A stretch of DNA of 58,271 nt from Bacillota bacterium (GTDB lineage: Bacteria; Bacillota; Clostridia; Acetivibrionales; DTU013): contig JAEYOM010000129.1 in assembly GCA_023411715.1 (NCBI GenBank), positions 1 to 58,271 of the forward strand, in the 5' to 3' direction. The first letter of the stretch is position 1. Each line of letters begins with the position of its first letter. Below are positions 41,506-50,153 of the stretch, one piece after another. The translations under genes and the position numbers were made by a program. The notes beneath the pieces were generated by a model, which searched no databases, was not told the DNA's origin, and was given only the letters and a program-made list of their open reading frames with translations.

Positions 41506-42267
41506 ATGTCAGTTATTTCTATGAAACAGCTGCTGGAAGCCGGTGTGCATTTTGGCCACCAGACCAGGAGATGGAACCCTAAAATGGCCGAATACATCTT
41601 TACGGAGAGAAACGGCATCTACATCATCGATCTTCAGAAAACCGTCAAAAAAATTGAAGAAGCTTATTTCTTTATAAGGGAGATCTCCATGAACGGAGAC
41701 GACGTCCTTTTTGTCGGTACGAAAAAGCAGGCTCAGGATTCCATTAAGGAAGAAGCTGAAAGAAGCGAACAGTATTTCGTTAACGCAAGATGGCTCGGAG
41801 GAATGCTCACCAACTTTAAAACAATCCGCAAGAGGATTGACAGGCTCAACCAGCTCGAAGGCATGGAACAGAACGGAATGTTCGACGTGCTGCCCAAGAA
41901 GGAAGTCATCAAGCTCAAGGGCGAGATGGAAAAGCTCGAGAAATACCTTGGCGGCATAAAGAATATGAAGAAGCTCCCGGGCGCAATGTTCATCGTTGAC
42001 CCCAGGAAGGAAAGAAATGCGATCCTCGAAGCAAGGAAGCTCGGTATACCGGTAGTTGCAATCGTAGATACGAACTGCGATCCTGACGAAGTTGACTATG
42101 TCATCCCCGGAAACGATGATGCAATCAGGGCTGTCAAACTGATCGCGGCAAAGATCGCCGACGCCATTATCGAAGGACGTCAGGGTGAACAGCTTTCAAC
42201 CGAAAGCAACGAAGCCGGTGACAAGATCAACGAAACCGACGCCGAGGCTGACGAGGCAATGGAATAA
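41506..42267 (+). CDS. rpsB: 30S ribosomal protein S2
   Basis: The 253-residue protein matches S2: MKQLLEAGVHFGHQTRRWNP at the start, TERNGIYIIDLQKT, and RWLGGMLTNFKTIRKRI. The final 35 residues are an acidic, Glu/Asp-rich extension (ESNEAGDKINETDAEADEAME) without a family fold. S2 is assembled last at the 30S body/head junction. ATG 41506 has TAAGGAGG and is the first gene of a rpsB-tsf unit that ends at a terminator after tsf. Confidence 0.97.
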   Translation: MSVISMKQLLEAGVHFGHQTRRWNPKMAEYIFTERNGIYIIDLQKTVKKIEEAYFFIREISMNGDDVLFVGTKKQAQDSIKEEAERSEQYFVNARWLGGMLTNFKTIRKRIDRLNQLEGMEQNGMFDVLPKKEVIKLKGEMEKLEKYLGGIKNMKKLPGAMFIVDPRKERNAILEARKLGIPVVAIVDTNCDPDEVDYVIPGNDDAIRAVKLIAAKIADAIIEGRQGEQLSTESNEAGDKINETDAEADEAME

Positions 42268-42318
42268 CCGCCTGTAATGAGGCTAATAATATGATTACTA
42301 TCGTTTGGAGGAATTTGG

Positions 42319-42966
42319 ATGATAACTGCTGAAATGGTAAAACAGCTCCGTGAGAGGACCGGCGCCGGGATGATGGACTGCAAAAAGGCTCTGACCGATG
42401 CAGACGGCAATACCGATAAGGCGATTGAGATTCTTAGGGAAAGAGGCCTGGCGGCAGCTGCAAAGAAAGCCGGCAGAATAGCGGCGGAAGGCCTTGTAGG
42501 TTCATATATACATGATAACGGCAGAATAGGCGTATTGGTTGAAGTCAACATCGAAACAGACTTTGCTGCCGCTAATGAAGAATTCAAGCAATTCGTAAAG
42601 GATATTGCGATGCAGATAGCAGCCGCAAAACCTGAATACGTCAAGAAGGAAGACGTACCGACCGACATACTCGAGAAGGAAATGAACATTCTCAGGGTAC
42701 AGGCAAGGAACGAAGGCAAACCCGAAAAGATCATCGAAAAGATGGTCGAGGGCAGAATCGATAAATACTATAAGGAAGTCTGCCTGATGGAACAGCCTTG
42801 GATCAAGGATCCCGACAGGACGATCAAGCAGCTCGTCACTGAAAAGATTTCAACGATAGGCGAGAACATCAATGTCAGACGATTTGCCCGCTTCGAAAGA
42901 GGAGAAGGCCTCGAAAAGAAAGAAGAGAATTTCGCGGAAGAAGTAGCGAAACAAATCGGTGGTTGA
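42319..42966 (+). CDS. tsf: elongation factor Ts
   Basis: The 215-residue protein has the EF-Ts N-terminal UBA domain (EMVKQLRERTGAGMMDCKKA), the EF-Tu contact TDF motif (VEVNIETDFAA), and LMEQPWIKDP with KQLVTEKIS near the C-terminus. It exchanges GDP on EF-Tu. It is of the short single-core form usual in Gram-positives. TTTGGAGG precedes ATG 42319. Confidence 0.97.
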   Translation: MITAEMVKQLRERTGAGMMDCKKALTDADGNTDKAIEILRERGLAAAAKKAGRIAAEGLVGSYIHDNGRIGVLVEVNIETDFAAANEEFKQFVKDIAMQIAAAKPEYVKKEDVPTDILEKEMNILRVQARNEGKPEKIIEKMVEGRIDKYYKEVCLMEQPWIKDPDRTIKQLVTEKISTIGENINVRRFARFERGEGLEKKEENFAEEVAKQIGG

Positions 42967-42974
42967 ATTAATGA

Positions 42975-43002
42975 GGGAGCATACAAGTTATGTTCCCTTT
43001 TT
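42975..43002 (+). terminator. intrinsic terminator after tsf
   Basis: GGGAGCATA (42975-42983) pairs with TATGTTCCC (42989-42997) with one G-U pair, loop CAAGT, followed by five T. Confidence 0.9.
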
Positions 43003-43078
43003 AATACAACATTGTAATTGCGGCAGGAATTTATGAATTTTTGTAGAACAATAAATATAGAGCGGGGGTTACACCAAC

Positions 43079-43786
43079 ATGACACCACAGTATAAGAGGA
43101 TATTGCTCAAGCTGAGCGGAGAAGCGCTGGCCGGAAACCAAAAGGCAGGCATCGATACGGGGACTCTCGGCGCCATATCCGACAAGATATCTGAAGCCTA
43201 CAAGCTTGGAGTGGAAATATCAATAGTCGTTGGCGGAGGCAATTTCTGGAGGGGCAGGAGCGGTAAGGGTATGGATCGTACCACTGCCGACCATATGGGC
43301 ATGCTGGCCACCGTTATAAATTCACTGGCGCTGCAGGACGCGCTCGAATCGAGGGGAGTCCCTACAAGGGTCCAGACAGCAATCGAGATGAGGCAGATCG
43401 CGGAACCGTATATCAGAAGAAAGGCAGTGAGGCATCTCGAGAAGAAGAGGATCGTTATTTTTGCATGCGGCATAGGCAATCCCTATTTCTCGACCGATAC
43501 GACAGCGGCGCTCCGTGCTGCCGAGATCGATGCGGACGTCATACTTAAGGCAACGATGGTGGACGGCGTATACGACAGCGACCCCAGGAAGAATCCCGAT
43601 GCCGTAAGGTTCGAAACCATCAGCTTTGCGGATGCTCTTTCCAGGAGGCTTGGTTCGATTATGGATTCGACGGCATTGTCGCTTTGCATGGACAACAGGA
43701 TACCGCTTATAGTTTTCGATCTGAGCGATCCCGAGAACATATTGAGGGTCATCATGGGTGAAAAAATCGGAACTACCTTATTCTAA
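43079..43786 (+). CDS. pyrH: uridylate kinase
   Basis: The 235-residue protein has the amino-acid-kinase fold: KRILLKLSGEALAG, the nucleotide loop VVGGGNFWRGR, HMGMLATVINSLALQDALE, and NPYFSTDTTAALRA. PyrH makes UDP from UMP and is allosterically controlled by GTP and UTP in known members. ATG 43079 has a GGGGGT site at some distance. Its end overlaps the upstream, non-functional part of the frr frame; frr proper begins 40 bases later. Confidence 0.97.
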   Translation: MTPQYKRILLKLSGEALAGNQKAGIDTGTLGAISDKISEAYKLGVEISIVVGGGNFWRGRSGKGMDRTTADHMGMLATVINSLALQDALESRGVPTRVQTAIEMRQIAEPYIRRKAVRHLEKKRIVIFACGIGNPYFSTDTTAALRAAEIDADVILKATMVDGVYDSDPRKNPDAVRFETISFADALSRRLGSIMDSTALSLCMDNRIPLIVFDLSDPENILRVIMGEKIGTTLF

Positions 43787-43826
43787 AACCAACCATACCG
43801 ATAATTTATTTGAAGGAGGTTTTCAT

Positions 43827-44384
43827 ATGGCAAACGCCGCTTACAAGGACATTGAAGACAAGATGCTCAAAGCGATCCACGTGCTCAAGGAGGATCTTTC
43901 AGGGTTGAGGGCCGGGAGGGCCAATCCGGCAATATTGGACAAGATTACTGTGGACTATTACGGTTCGCCGACTCCGATTAACCAGATCGGTGCGATTTCT
44001 GTACCGGAAGCGCGTATTATCGTCATCCAGCCGTGGGAAGCCAAAATGCTCAAGGAAGTAGAGAAAGCCATACAAAAATCGGATATCGGCATCAACCCGA
44101 ACAATGACGGAAAGGTCATCCGCTTGATATTCCCGATACTTACCGAGGAGAGAAGAAGAGAACTGACCAAAAGCGTTAAAAAGTACGGTGAGGATTGCAA
44201 AGTAACCGTTCGTACCATCAGAAGGGATGCCATAGAGCATTTTAAGGCGCAGAAAAAGAACAGCGAGATTACCGAGGATGACCTGAAGGATGCCGAAGAG
44301 GATATCCAGAAGATGACCGATAAATATATAACCGATATCGACAAGATCGTTGAGCTCAAGGACAAGGAAATAATGGAGGTTTGA
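43827..44384 (+). CDS. frr: ribosome recycling factor
   Basis: The 185-residue protein has the exact usual length and sequence marks: LKEDLSGLRAGRANPAILDK, QIGAISVPEARIIVIQPW, TEERRRELTKSVKKYGEDCK, and RRDAIEHFKAQKK. With EF-G it splits post-termination ribosomes. ATG 43827 follows GAAGGAGG; the longer frame from 43758 reads inside pyrH. The stop TGATG overlaps the next small gene. Confidence 0.97.
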   Translation: MANAAYKDIEDKMLKAIHVLKEDLSGLRAGRANPAILDKITVDYYGSPTPINQIGAISVPEARIIVIQPWEAKMLKEVEKAIQKSDIGINPNNDGKVIRLIFPILTEERRRELTKSVKKYGEDCKVTVRTIRRDAIEHFKAQKKNSEITEDDLKDAEEDIQKMTDKYITDIDKIVELKDKEIMEV

Positions 44385-44593
44385 TGCTGCAGACCATTAT
44401 CAATATACCCGACGTCTCAGGATATAAACTGGAGAAGGCCATAGCTCTGCTGGCTTCCCTCGGATTCTGCAAAGTAGATGTACAGCTTACGGCATCGCCC
44501 AGAACAAGGCAGGCAGGATACGATAAAAATTCACGTGTCGTCAGACAGAGCATATCTTCTGACGACACGATAGTATTACTCGTGTGCCATTAA
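44384..44593 (+). CDS. small single PASTA-like protein
   Basis: The 69-residue protein begins at ATG 44384, overlapping the frr stop (TGATG), with GGAGG at 44374-44378. Its pattern IPDVSGYKLEKAIALLASLGF ... VVRQSISSDDTIVLLVC resembles one PASTA domain (PDV-G-x-x-x-x-x-A-x-x-x-L ... Q), the type that binds muropeptides in PrkC-like kinases, but there is no signal peptide or anchor. It lies between frr and the isoprenoid gene uppS. A role in wall sensing cannot be shown. Confidence 0.72.
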   Translation: MLQTIINIPDVSGYKLEKAIALLASLGFCKVDVQLTASPRTRQAGYDKNSRVVRQSISSDDTIVLLVCH

Positions 44594-44673
44594 GCTTTAG
44601 CGTCGAAAAGGGACATACCTTGTAACGCATATATTGGGGACATACCTTTTCATGGTATCTGAAGGTGTGTCCC
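44593..44673. repeat. inverted GGGGACA stem-loop elements
   Basis: AGCTTTAGCGTC (44593-44604) is the reverse complement of the GACGCTAAAGC tail seen at 203 and 7811. GGGACATACCTT (44610-44621) is a lone left arm. GGGGACATACCTT (44636-44648) pairs with AAGGTGTGTCCC (44662-44673). Same family as 1-216 and 7770-7891, partly in the opposite orientation. Confidence 0.8.
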
Positions 44674-44810
44674 TTATCCTTAATTTACTGCGGTATTGAC
44701 ACCGTGCACGGGTTGGAACATAATGGATTAGTGAGAGGACACTTCCGCAGGAATCGGTCCGATGGATTTGAACCGCGGGATTGTCCTTTTTTGAAAGTCG
44801 GAGGTATTAC

Positions 44811-45560
44811 ATGTGGTTTTCGGGTTTTAGAAAGAATACAAATACTTTATTTGACAAGAGCAAGCAAATACCGGTGCACATAGCGATATTCATGGACGGC
44901 AACGGCCGATGGGCTGCTAAGAGAGGATTGCCTAGGAGCGCCGGCCACAGGGAGGGCGCAAATAACCTTAAAAGGACTGTAAAAGAGTGCAGCACGCTGG
45001 GTATCAAGTACCTTACGGCATATGCATTTTCTACGGAAAACTGGTCCCGTCCGAAGGACGAGGTCGATTCGCTCATGTCGTTGCTGCTTGAGTTTCTGAA
45101 GAATGCCGACAAGGAATTGTCGGGACAGAATATACGCATAACCGTTATAGGCGATACACAGGGGCTTTCGCAGGAGATCAGGAATGAAATAGCGAGAGTC
45201 ATGGGCAATACATCCAGGAATACCGGATTGACGCTTGTCATAGCCCTGAATTACGGCAGCAGGAGCGAGATAGCAAATGCTGCGGCAAGGATAGCGCGCG
45301 ATGTGAAGCAGGGACGGATAAATCCCGAGGACATTAATGAAAAGGTGTTTTCAGATTATCTTTATACCGCCGGCATCCCGGATCCCGATCTCGTGATCAG
45401 GCCGAGCGGTGAACAAAGACTCAGCAATTTCCTGCTCTGGCAGTCTTCTTACGCCGAGTTCTGGTATTCGGACATATTGTGGCCGGACTTTTCAAAGAAT
45501 GACCTTTTTAAGGCACTCGGCGAATTTCAGATAAGAAACAGGCGTTTTGGAGGTCTATAA
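44811..45560 (+). CDS. uppS: undecaprenyl diphosphate synthase (isoprenyl transferase)
   Basis: The 249-residue cis-prenyltransferase has IAIFMDGNGRWAAKRGL with the catalytic Asp, AGHREGANNL, YAFSTENWSRP, and the C-terminal RPSGEQRLSNFLLWQSSYAE. It makes the C55 lipid carrier for wall precursors from IPP and FPP. ATG 44811 follows GGAGG; the TTG at 44781 precedes it. Only three bases separate it from cdsA. Confidence 0.96.
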   Translation: MWFSGFRKNTNTLFDKSKQIPVHIAIFMDGNGRWAAKRGLPRSAGHREGANNLKRTVKECSTLGIKYLTAYAFSTENWSRPKDEVDSLMSLLLEFLKNADKELSGQNIRITVIGDTQGLSQEIRNEIARVMGNTSRNTGLTLVIALNYGSRSEIANAAARIARDVKQGRINPEDINEKVFSDYLYTAGIPDPDLVIRPSGEQRLSNFLLWQSSYAEFWYSDILWPDFSKNDLFKALGEFQIRNRRFGGL

Positions 45561-45563
45561 AAA

Positions 45564-46391
45564 ATGAAAACGAGGATAATCAGCGCCGCCGTCGCAATCG
45601 TAGTGCTGGCAGGCGTAATGTATCTTGGAAGTACGGCTGTCGGTCTCGCTATTTTTATATTGGCGCTGATAGGCATCCATGAATTCTATAACGCATTGGA
45701 GAAAATCGGCTTCAAACCGATTTATCCCATTGGCTATTTTTCGTGTCTTGCGCTTTTATACCCGGTAATATCGGCATTGCTGCAAGTGAATATTAAAACG
45801 AATGCCGTGTTATTATTCGCGGCAATGTTTACTTTTGCATTCATTGTGCTGCTGTTCTGCCTGATGATGTTTTCGAACGGAAGGTACTCACTGGCGGATG
45901 CTGCCATGACCCTGTTCGGGATAACGTACGTAGCCTTTCTTTTCTATTTTGTTACGCTCACACGCTACACTTCGTTAGGGTATCTTTACATATGGCTGAT
46001 TTTTATCGGGGCATGGGCGACCGATACTTTTGCATATTTTACGGGAGTGGCTATAGGAAAGACGAAAATACTGCCCAAAATCAGCCCCAAGAAGTCACTT
46101 GAAGGCTGCATAGGCGGCGTGCTCGGCAGTGTTCTAGCAATGCTGCTGTTCGGGCTTTGCTTCAATGATGTACTCAAAATACCGGCCCTTCATTTTGCGA
46201 TCCTGGGGCTGCTGTGCGGCGTGATTTCACAGATAGGAGACTGGTCTGCTTCTGCGGTCAAAAGGGCGGCTGGCATCAAGGATTACGGCAATATCATGCC
46301 CGGACACGGAGGCGTGCTCGACAGGCTGGACAGCATTTTGTTCGTCGCGCCGGTCGTATATTTTTATATAAAGCTTGTTTTTTTGGCATAA
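45564..46391 (+). CDS. cdsA: phosphatidate cytidylyltransferase
   Basis: The 275-residue membrane protein has about seven hydrophobic segments and the CdsA signature near the C-terminus (SASAVKRAAGIKDYGNIMPG, HGGVLDRLDS). It forms CDP-diacylglycerol, the substrate of PgsA encoded at 12819. It starts at ATG 45564, three bases after uppS. The order frr-uppS-cdsA-dxr-rseP is common in Firmicutes. Confidence 0.95.
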   Translation: MKTRIISAAVAIVVLAGVMYLGSTAVGLAIFILALIGIHEFYNALEKIGFKPIYPIGYFSCLALLYPVISALLQVNIKTNAVLLFAAMFTFAFIVLLFCLMMFSNGRYSLADAAMTLFGITYVAFLFYFVTLTRYTSLGYLYIWLIFIGAWATDTFAYFTGVAIGKTKILPKISPKKSLEGCIGGVLGSVLAMLLFGLCFNDVLKIPALHFAILGLLCGVISQIGDWSASAVKRAAGIKDYGNIMPGHGGVLDRLDSILFVAPVVYFYIKLVFLA

Positions 46392-46460
46392 TAACTTACT
46401 TATAATATTTAAGCTGCTTATTTGTGGCTTCAATGCATACGGCAGCAGGGAGCATGGATA

Positions 46461-47615
46461 ATGGCAAAATGTATTTCGATACTCGGATCGACAGGTTCGA
46501 TAGGGAAACAGACACTGGATGCAGCAAGGAACCTTGGTATAAGGGTTGCAGCCCTGACAGCCAATTCGAATATAGACCTGCTCGAAGCGCAAGCAAGGGA
46601 ATTCAGGCCGCAGCTCGTTTCGATCGGTGAAGACGCGCAGGCTCTTGAACTTGAACGAAGACTGGACGATCTTGTCAAGGCTCATAAAATAGAGATCCAT
46701 TCCGGCCTTGAGGGGCTTAAGGCAGCCGCATCCATCGAAGGCGCCGATACGGTCGTAACATCGATAGTGGGTGTGGCCGGCCTTATTCCTACGATGGAGG
46801 CTATTCGCCATGGCAGGAATATTGCGCTTGCAAACAAGGAAACACTTGTTACGGCGGGTCAGATAGTCATTCCCGAGGCTTCTGTACACGGAGTCTCGAT
46901 ATTTCCCGTGGACAGCGAGCATTCGGCCATATTCCAATGCCTGGCGGCAAACAGGAAGCAGGATGTCGAAAGGCTTATACTGACTGCCTCGGGCGGTCCG
47001 TTCAGAGGAAGGGCGAAAGCTGAACTTGAGAAAGTCACGGTTGCGGAAGCGCTGAAGCATCCCAACTGGAAAATGGGCAGCAAGATCACCATAGATTCCG
47101 CAACGCTTATGAACAAGGGCCTTGAGGTCATCGAAGCACGCTGGCTGTTCGGATTTACTCCCGACAGGATAAAGGTAGTAGTTCACCCCCAGAGCATCAT
47201 TCACTCCATGGTCGAGTACGTAGACGGCTCCGTCATTGCGCAGTTGGGCTCGCCAGACATGAGGATACCGATACAACTGGCCCTGACCTGGCCGGAAAGG
47301 GCTCCGAACAGTTTTTCAAGACTCGATCTGCTGAATTGCGGCAGCCTGACCTTCGAGGAGCCGGATATGGAGAGCTTCGAATGTTTAGGACTCGCGCTCG
47401 AGGCGCTGAAAGCCGGCGGTACCATGCCTGCTGCGATGAATGGCGCGAATGAAGCCGCTGTAGAGCTGTTCCTGCAAGGCAGGATAGGTTTCTGCGACAT
47501 ACCGCGGCTGATCGGGAAGGTCATGAGCTCTCATTTTGTGAATACAATGCCGCATCTCGATGATATAATAGAAGTAGACAGGTGGGCGAGAAGGATGGTT
47601 GGAAAAAATATATGA
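46461..47615 (+). CDS. dxr: 1-deoxy-D-xylulose 5-phosphate reductoisomerase
   Basis: The 384-residue protein has the NADPH loop ILGSTGSIGKQTLD at the start, the catalytic and metal residues in PVDSEHSAIFQCL and TASGGPFRGR, LKHPNWKMGSKITIDSATLM and INKGLEVIEA-type helix, and NGANEAAVELFL. It makes MEP, the first committed step of the isoprenoid pathway that continues with IspG here. ATG 46461 follows GGGAGC; the earlier in-frame 46422 lies before this site. Its stop overlaps the rseP start (ATGA). Confidence 0.96.
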   Translation: MAKCISILGSTGSIGKQTLDAARNLGIRVAALTANSNIDLLEAQAREFRPQLVSIGEDAQALELERRLDDLVKAHKIEIHSGLEGLKAAASIEGADTVVTSIVGVAGLIPTMEAIRHGRNIALANKETLVTAGQIVIPEASVHGVSIFPVDSEHSAIFQCLAANRKQDVERLILTASGGPFRGRAKAELEKVTVAEALKHPNWKMGSKITIDSATLMNKGLEVIEARWLFGFTPDRIKVVVHPQSIIHSMVEYVDGSVIAQLGSPDMRIPIQLALTWPERAPNSFSRLDLLNCGSLTFEEPDMESFECLGLALEALKAGGTMPAAMNGANEAAVELFLQGRIGFCDIPRLIGKVMSSHFVNTMPHLDDIIEVDRWARRMVGKNI

Positions 47616-48904
47616 ATTTATTATTGTCTATACTTGCTTTTAACATAATCGTAATAGTACATGAACTGGGGCATTTTATAGTAGCTAAGAAAGCAGGCAT
47701 CAAGGTGCTCGAGTTTTCGTTGTTTTTCGGCCCGAAGATATTCAGCATACAGCGCGGAGAAACCACGTATTCGCTGCGTCTGATACCGTTCATGGCCTAT
47801 GTCAAGATGGAGGGGGAGGAAGAGGAATCCGACAGCGAGACGTCCTTCAGCAATAAACCGAAGTATGTGCGTGCACTGACGGCTTTTGGCGGGCCCCTCG
47901 CGAACATCATATTGGCAGTAGTACTGCTTACTGCGGTCTACTCCATAGTAGGTTATGACTCTACCGAAATAGGCCTGGTAGTTTCGAATTCGCCTGCAAC
48001 CGAAGCAGGTCTTCAAAAAGGTGATAAAATTGTTTCATATAGTGGGAAAGCCACTTACCTTCCTATCGACGTGGTACAGTTCCTGTACGTGTCGAAAGGC
48101 GCTCCGGCCAAGGTCACATATATGAGGGGCGGTGAATTATACGACACTACGTTAAAACCGATCCATCATGCGGCAGCCTCAGCTCCGAAGCTTGGAGTCA
48201 CACTCGGCAGTGAAGGCGCAGCTGATTCAAACGTCATCAAAGCACTTTCGTCCGGCATGCCTGCGGAAAAGGCGGGTCTCCGGGTCGGTGACCGCATAGT
48301 CGGGCTCAATGGTCAAAATATATCTACATCGGCTGAACTTGTGAACATAGTAGAAAAAAACGGGCTGAAGCAGATTGATTTAAAAGCATTGAGGAACGGT
48401 TCCGAAGTCAACGTGACAATAACGCCCCAGGAAGTCAAAGCGGATGAATGGTACGACGCAGGCCTTGGATTTTCTCAGAAAAAGGGCGGCATTGTTGAAT
48501 CGCTCAGGCAGTCGGCCATATTCACATACTCGATAGTACGAAGCGTCGGCTACAGCCTTGTGTGGCTGTTTACCGGCAAAGCCAAGCTCAGCGAACTCAT
48601 GGGGCCGATCGGCATGGTCAGTACAATGACCTCTGCGATGCAGCAGGCGCTTAACATGACCGATATACTGCTTTACCTTATGAGAACAACTGCATTCATG
48701 AGCATTGCCATAGGTGCGACAAACCTGATACCATTCCCGATGCTAGACGGCGGCAGGATAGCGCTCATAGGCCTCGAAGCGGTCAGGGGCAGACCGCTGA
48801 GCCAGGAGAAGGAAGCTTACATTTCAATGGTTGGATTCGTGCTCATAATTTTGCTTGGCATTTATGCTGCGTACAATGATATAGTGAGGCTAGTGACAGG
48901 ATAG
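47612..48904 (+). CDS. rseP: RIP metalloprotease RseP (site-2 protease)
   Basis: The 430-residue membrane protease has the zinc motif VHELGHF in the first membrane segment and LIPFPMLDGGRI with the third metal ligand near the C-terminus. Two PDZ domains lie between (LVVSNSPATEAGLQKGDKIV; LSSGMPAEKAGLRVGDRIVG). Known members cut anti-sigma factors and other membrane proteins inside the bilayer. ATG 47612 shares ATGA with the dxr stop, so it is translationally coupled. Confidence 0.94.
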   Translation: MNLLLSILAFNIIVIVHELGHFIVAKKAGIKVLEFSLFFGPKIFSIQRGETTYSLRLIPFMAYVKMEGEEEESDSETSFSNKPKYVRALTAFGGPLANIILAVVLLTAVYSIVGYDSTEIGLVVSNSPATEAGLQKGDKIVSYSGKATYLPIDVVQFLYVSKGAPAKVTYMRGGELYDTTLKPIHHAAASAPKLGVTLGSEGAADSNVIKALSSGMPAEKAGLRVGDRIVGLNGQNISTSAELVNIVEKNGLKQIDLKALRNGSEVNVTITPQEVKADEWYDAGLGFSQKKGGIVESLRQSAIFTYSIVRSVGYSLVWLFTGKAKLSELMGPIGMVSTMTSAMQQALNMTDILLYLMRTTAFMSIAIGATNLIPFPMLDGGRIALIGLEAVRGRPLSQEKEAYISMVGFVLIILLGIYAAYNDIVRLVTG

Positions 48905-48978
48905 TTTATATTTCGATCGTAAAGAACTATAATATAAAGTGACCCGTATCGGGTATGGTAAATAGCGAAGTCTTGAAC

Positions 48979-49014
48979 AAAAATCGCAGGTGCTCCGATG
49001 TGCCCGTGATTTTT
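48979..49014 (+). terminator. imperfect terminator after rseP
   Basis: AAAAATC (48979-48985) pairs with GATTTTT (49008-49014), with further GC pairing inside (GCAGG../..CCCGT), and a T-rich 3' arm. A small ACCCG-TAT-CGGGT hairpin lies just before (48942-48954). Confidence 0.6.
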
Positions 49015-49044
49015 AAACAGACATAAAAAGAGAGGTCAAAGATT

Positions 49045-50118
49045 TTGAGCCCGGATATGGAATACACGTTTAAAAGAAAGAACACCCGGTCGATTACGGT
49101 CGGCGGTGTAAAAATAGGTGGCGGCGCTCCGGTCACGGTACAGTCCATGGCAAATACGGATACGAGGAACGCGGCTGCAACGATAGATCAGATAAAAAGA
49201 CTCGAAGAGGCGGGCTGTGAAATCATCCGTGTCGCAGTTCCGGACATGGAGGCCGCCGAGGCGTTCAAGGCCGTCAAAAAAGCGATAAGCATACCTCTCG
49301 TAGCCGATATACATTTCGATTACAGGCTCGCCCTGGAATGCATAAAAAACGGAGCCGACAAGATCCGAATCAATCCCGGCAACATAGGCGGGAAGGACAG
49401 GGTCATGAAAGTCGTAAGCGAAGCCAAACCGAGGGGTATTCCCATACGTATCGGCGTCAATTCCGGTTCCGTCGAAAAGCACATACTTGAAAAATACGCT
49501 GGCGTCACGCCTGAGGGTATGGTGGAAAGCGCTCTGGAGCATGCCCGGATCCTTGAAGAATGCGATTTCTTCGATATTGCGATATCAATAAAGGCATCTA
49601 CGGTACCAATGACGATTGAGGCTTACAGACTTATATCTCAAAAATGCGATTACCCGCTCCATATAGGTGTGACTGAGGCCGGCACACTGTTCGGCGGGAC
49701 GGTCAAATCGGCCGCCGGCCTGGGCTGCCTGCTGGCCGAAGGCATCGGCGATACGCTAAGGATCTCGCTGACAGGCGATCCCGCCGAGGAAGTCAGGGTG
49801 GGCCTGGAACTGCTAAAGGCCATGGGCTTGCGGAGGGAAGGCGTGGAGTTCGTATCCTGCCCGACATGCGGAAGGACCCGGATAGACCTGATAAAAGTCG
49901 CAAATGAAGTGGAACGAAGACTGGCGGGATGCAAAAAGCACATACGTGTCGCGGTCATGGGCTGCGCAGTGAACGGGCCGGGCGAGGCGCGCGAAGCCGA
50001 CATAGGCATAGCGGGCGGCGACGGTGCGGCGCTTCTGTTCAGAAAGGGCGAGATCGTTAAAAAAGTGCCCCAGGACAGGATCGTTGAAGAATTGATGGCA
50101 GAGATAGAAAAACTATAG
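49045..50118 (+). CDS. ispG: 4-hydroxy-3-methylbut-2-en-1-yl diphosphate synthase (flavodoxin)
   Basis: The 357-residue protein has the TIM-barrel part (VTVQSMANTDTRN, RVAVPDMEAAEAF, LVADIHFDYRLAL) and the C-terminal iron-sulfur domain with the ligands in SCPTCGRTRIDL and MGCAVNGPGEAREADIG. It reduces MEcPP to HMBPP, next to last in the MEP pathway. TTG 49045 follows GAGAGG; ATG 49057 is an alternative that loses four residues. It sits between rseP and polC, as in other Clostridia. Confidence 0.96.
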   Translation: MSPDMEYTFKRKNTRSITVGGVKIGGGAPVTVQSMANTDTRNAAATIDQIKRLEEAGCEIIRVAVPDMEAAEAFKAVKKAISIPLVADIHFDYRLALECIKNGADKIRINPGNIGGKDRVMKVVSEAKPRGIPIRIGVNSGSVEKHILEKYAGVTPEGMVESALEHARILEECDFFDIAISIKASTVPMTIEAYRLISQKCDYPLHIGVTEAGTLFGGTVKSAAGLGCLLAEGIGDTLRISLTGDPAEEVRVGLELLKAMGLRREGVEFVSCPTCGRTRIDLIKVANEVERRLAGCKKHIRVAVMGCAVNGPGEAREADIGIAGGDGAALLFRKGEIVKKVPQDRIVEELMAEIEKL

Positions 50119-50153
50119 AAAAAAACCGCAGAATAATAGAGGGGAATGCACGA

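Noticed and set aside
44665..44883. 72-residue ORF between the PASTA-like gene and uppS
   Set aside because: It begins in the repeat and continues out of frame into uppS; no ribosome site.
46227..47276. 349-residue minus-strand ORF opposite cdsA and dxr
   Set aside because: Spans two well-supported genes on the other strand and has no family motif.
48979..49014. riboswitch before ispG
   Set aside because: The hairpin with T-rich arm is explained as a terminator of the preceding operon; no conserved aptamer-like core was seen.
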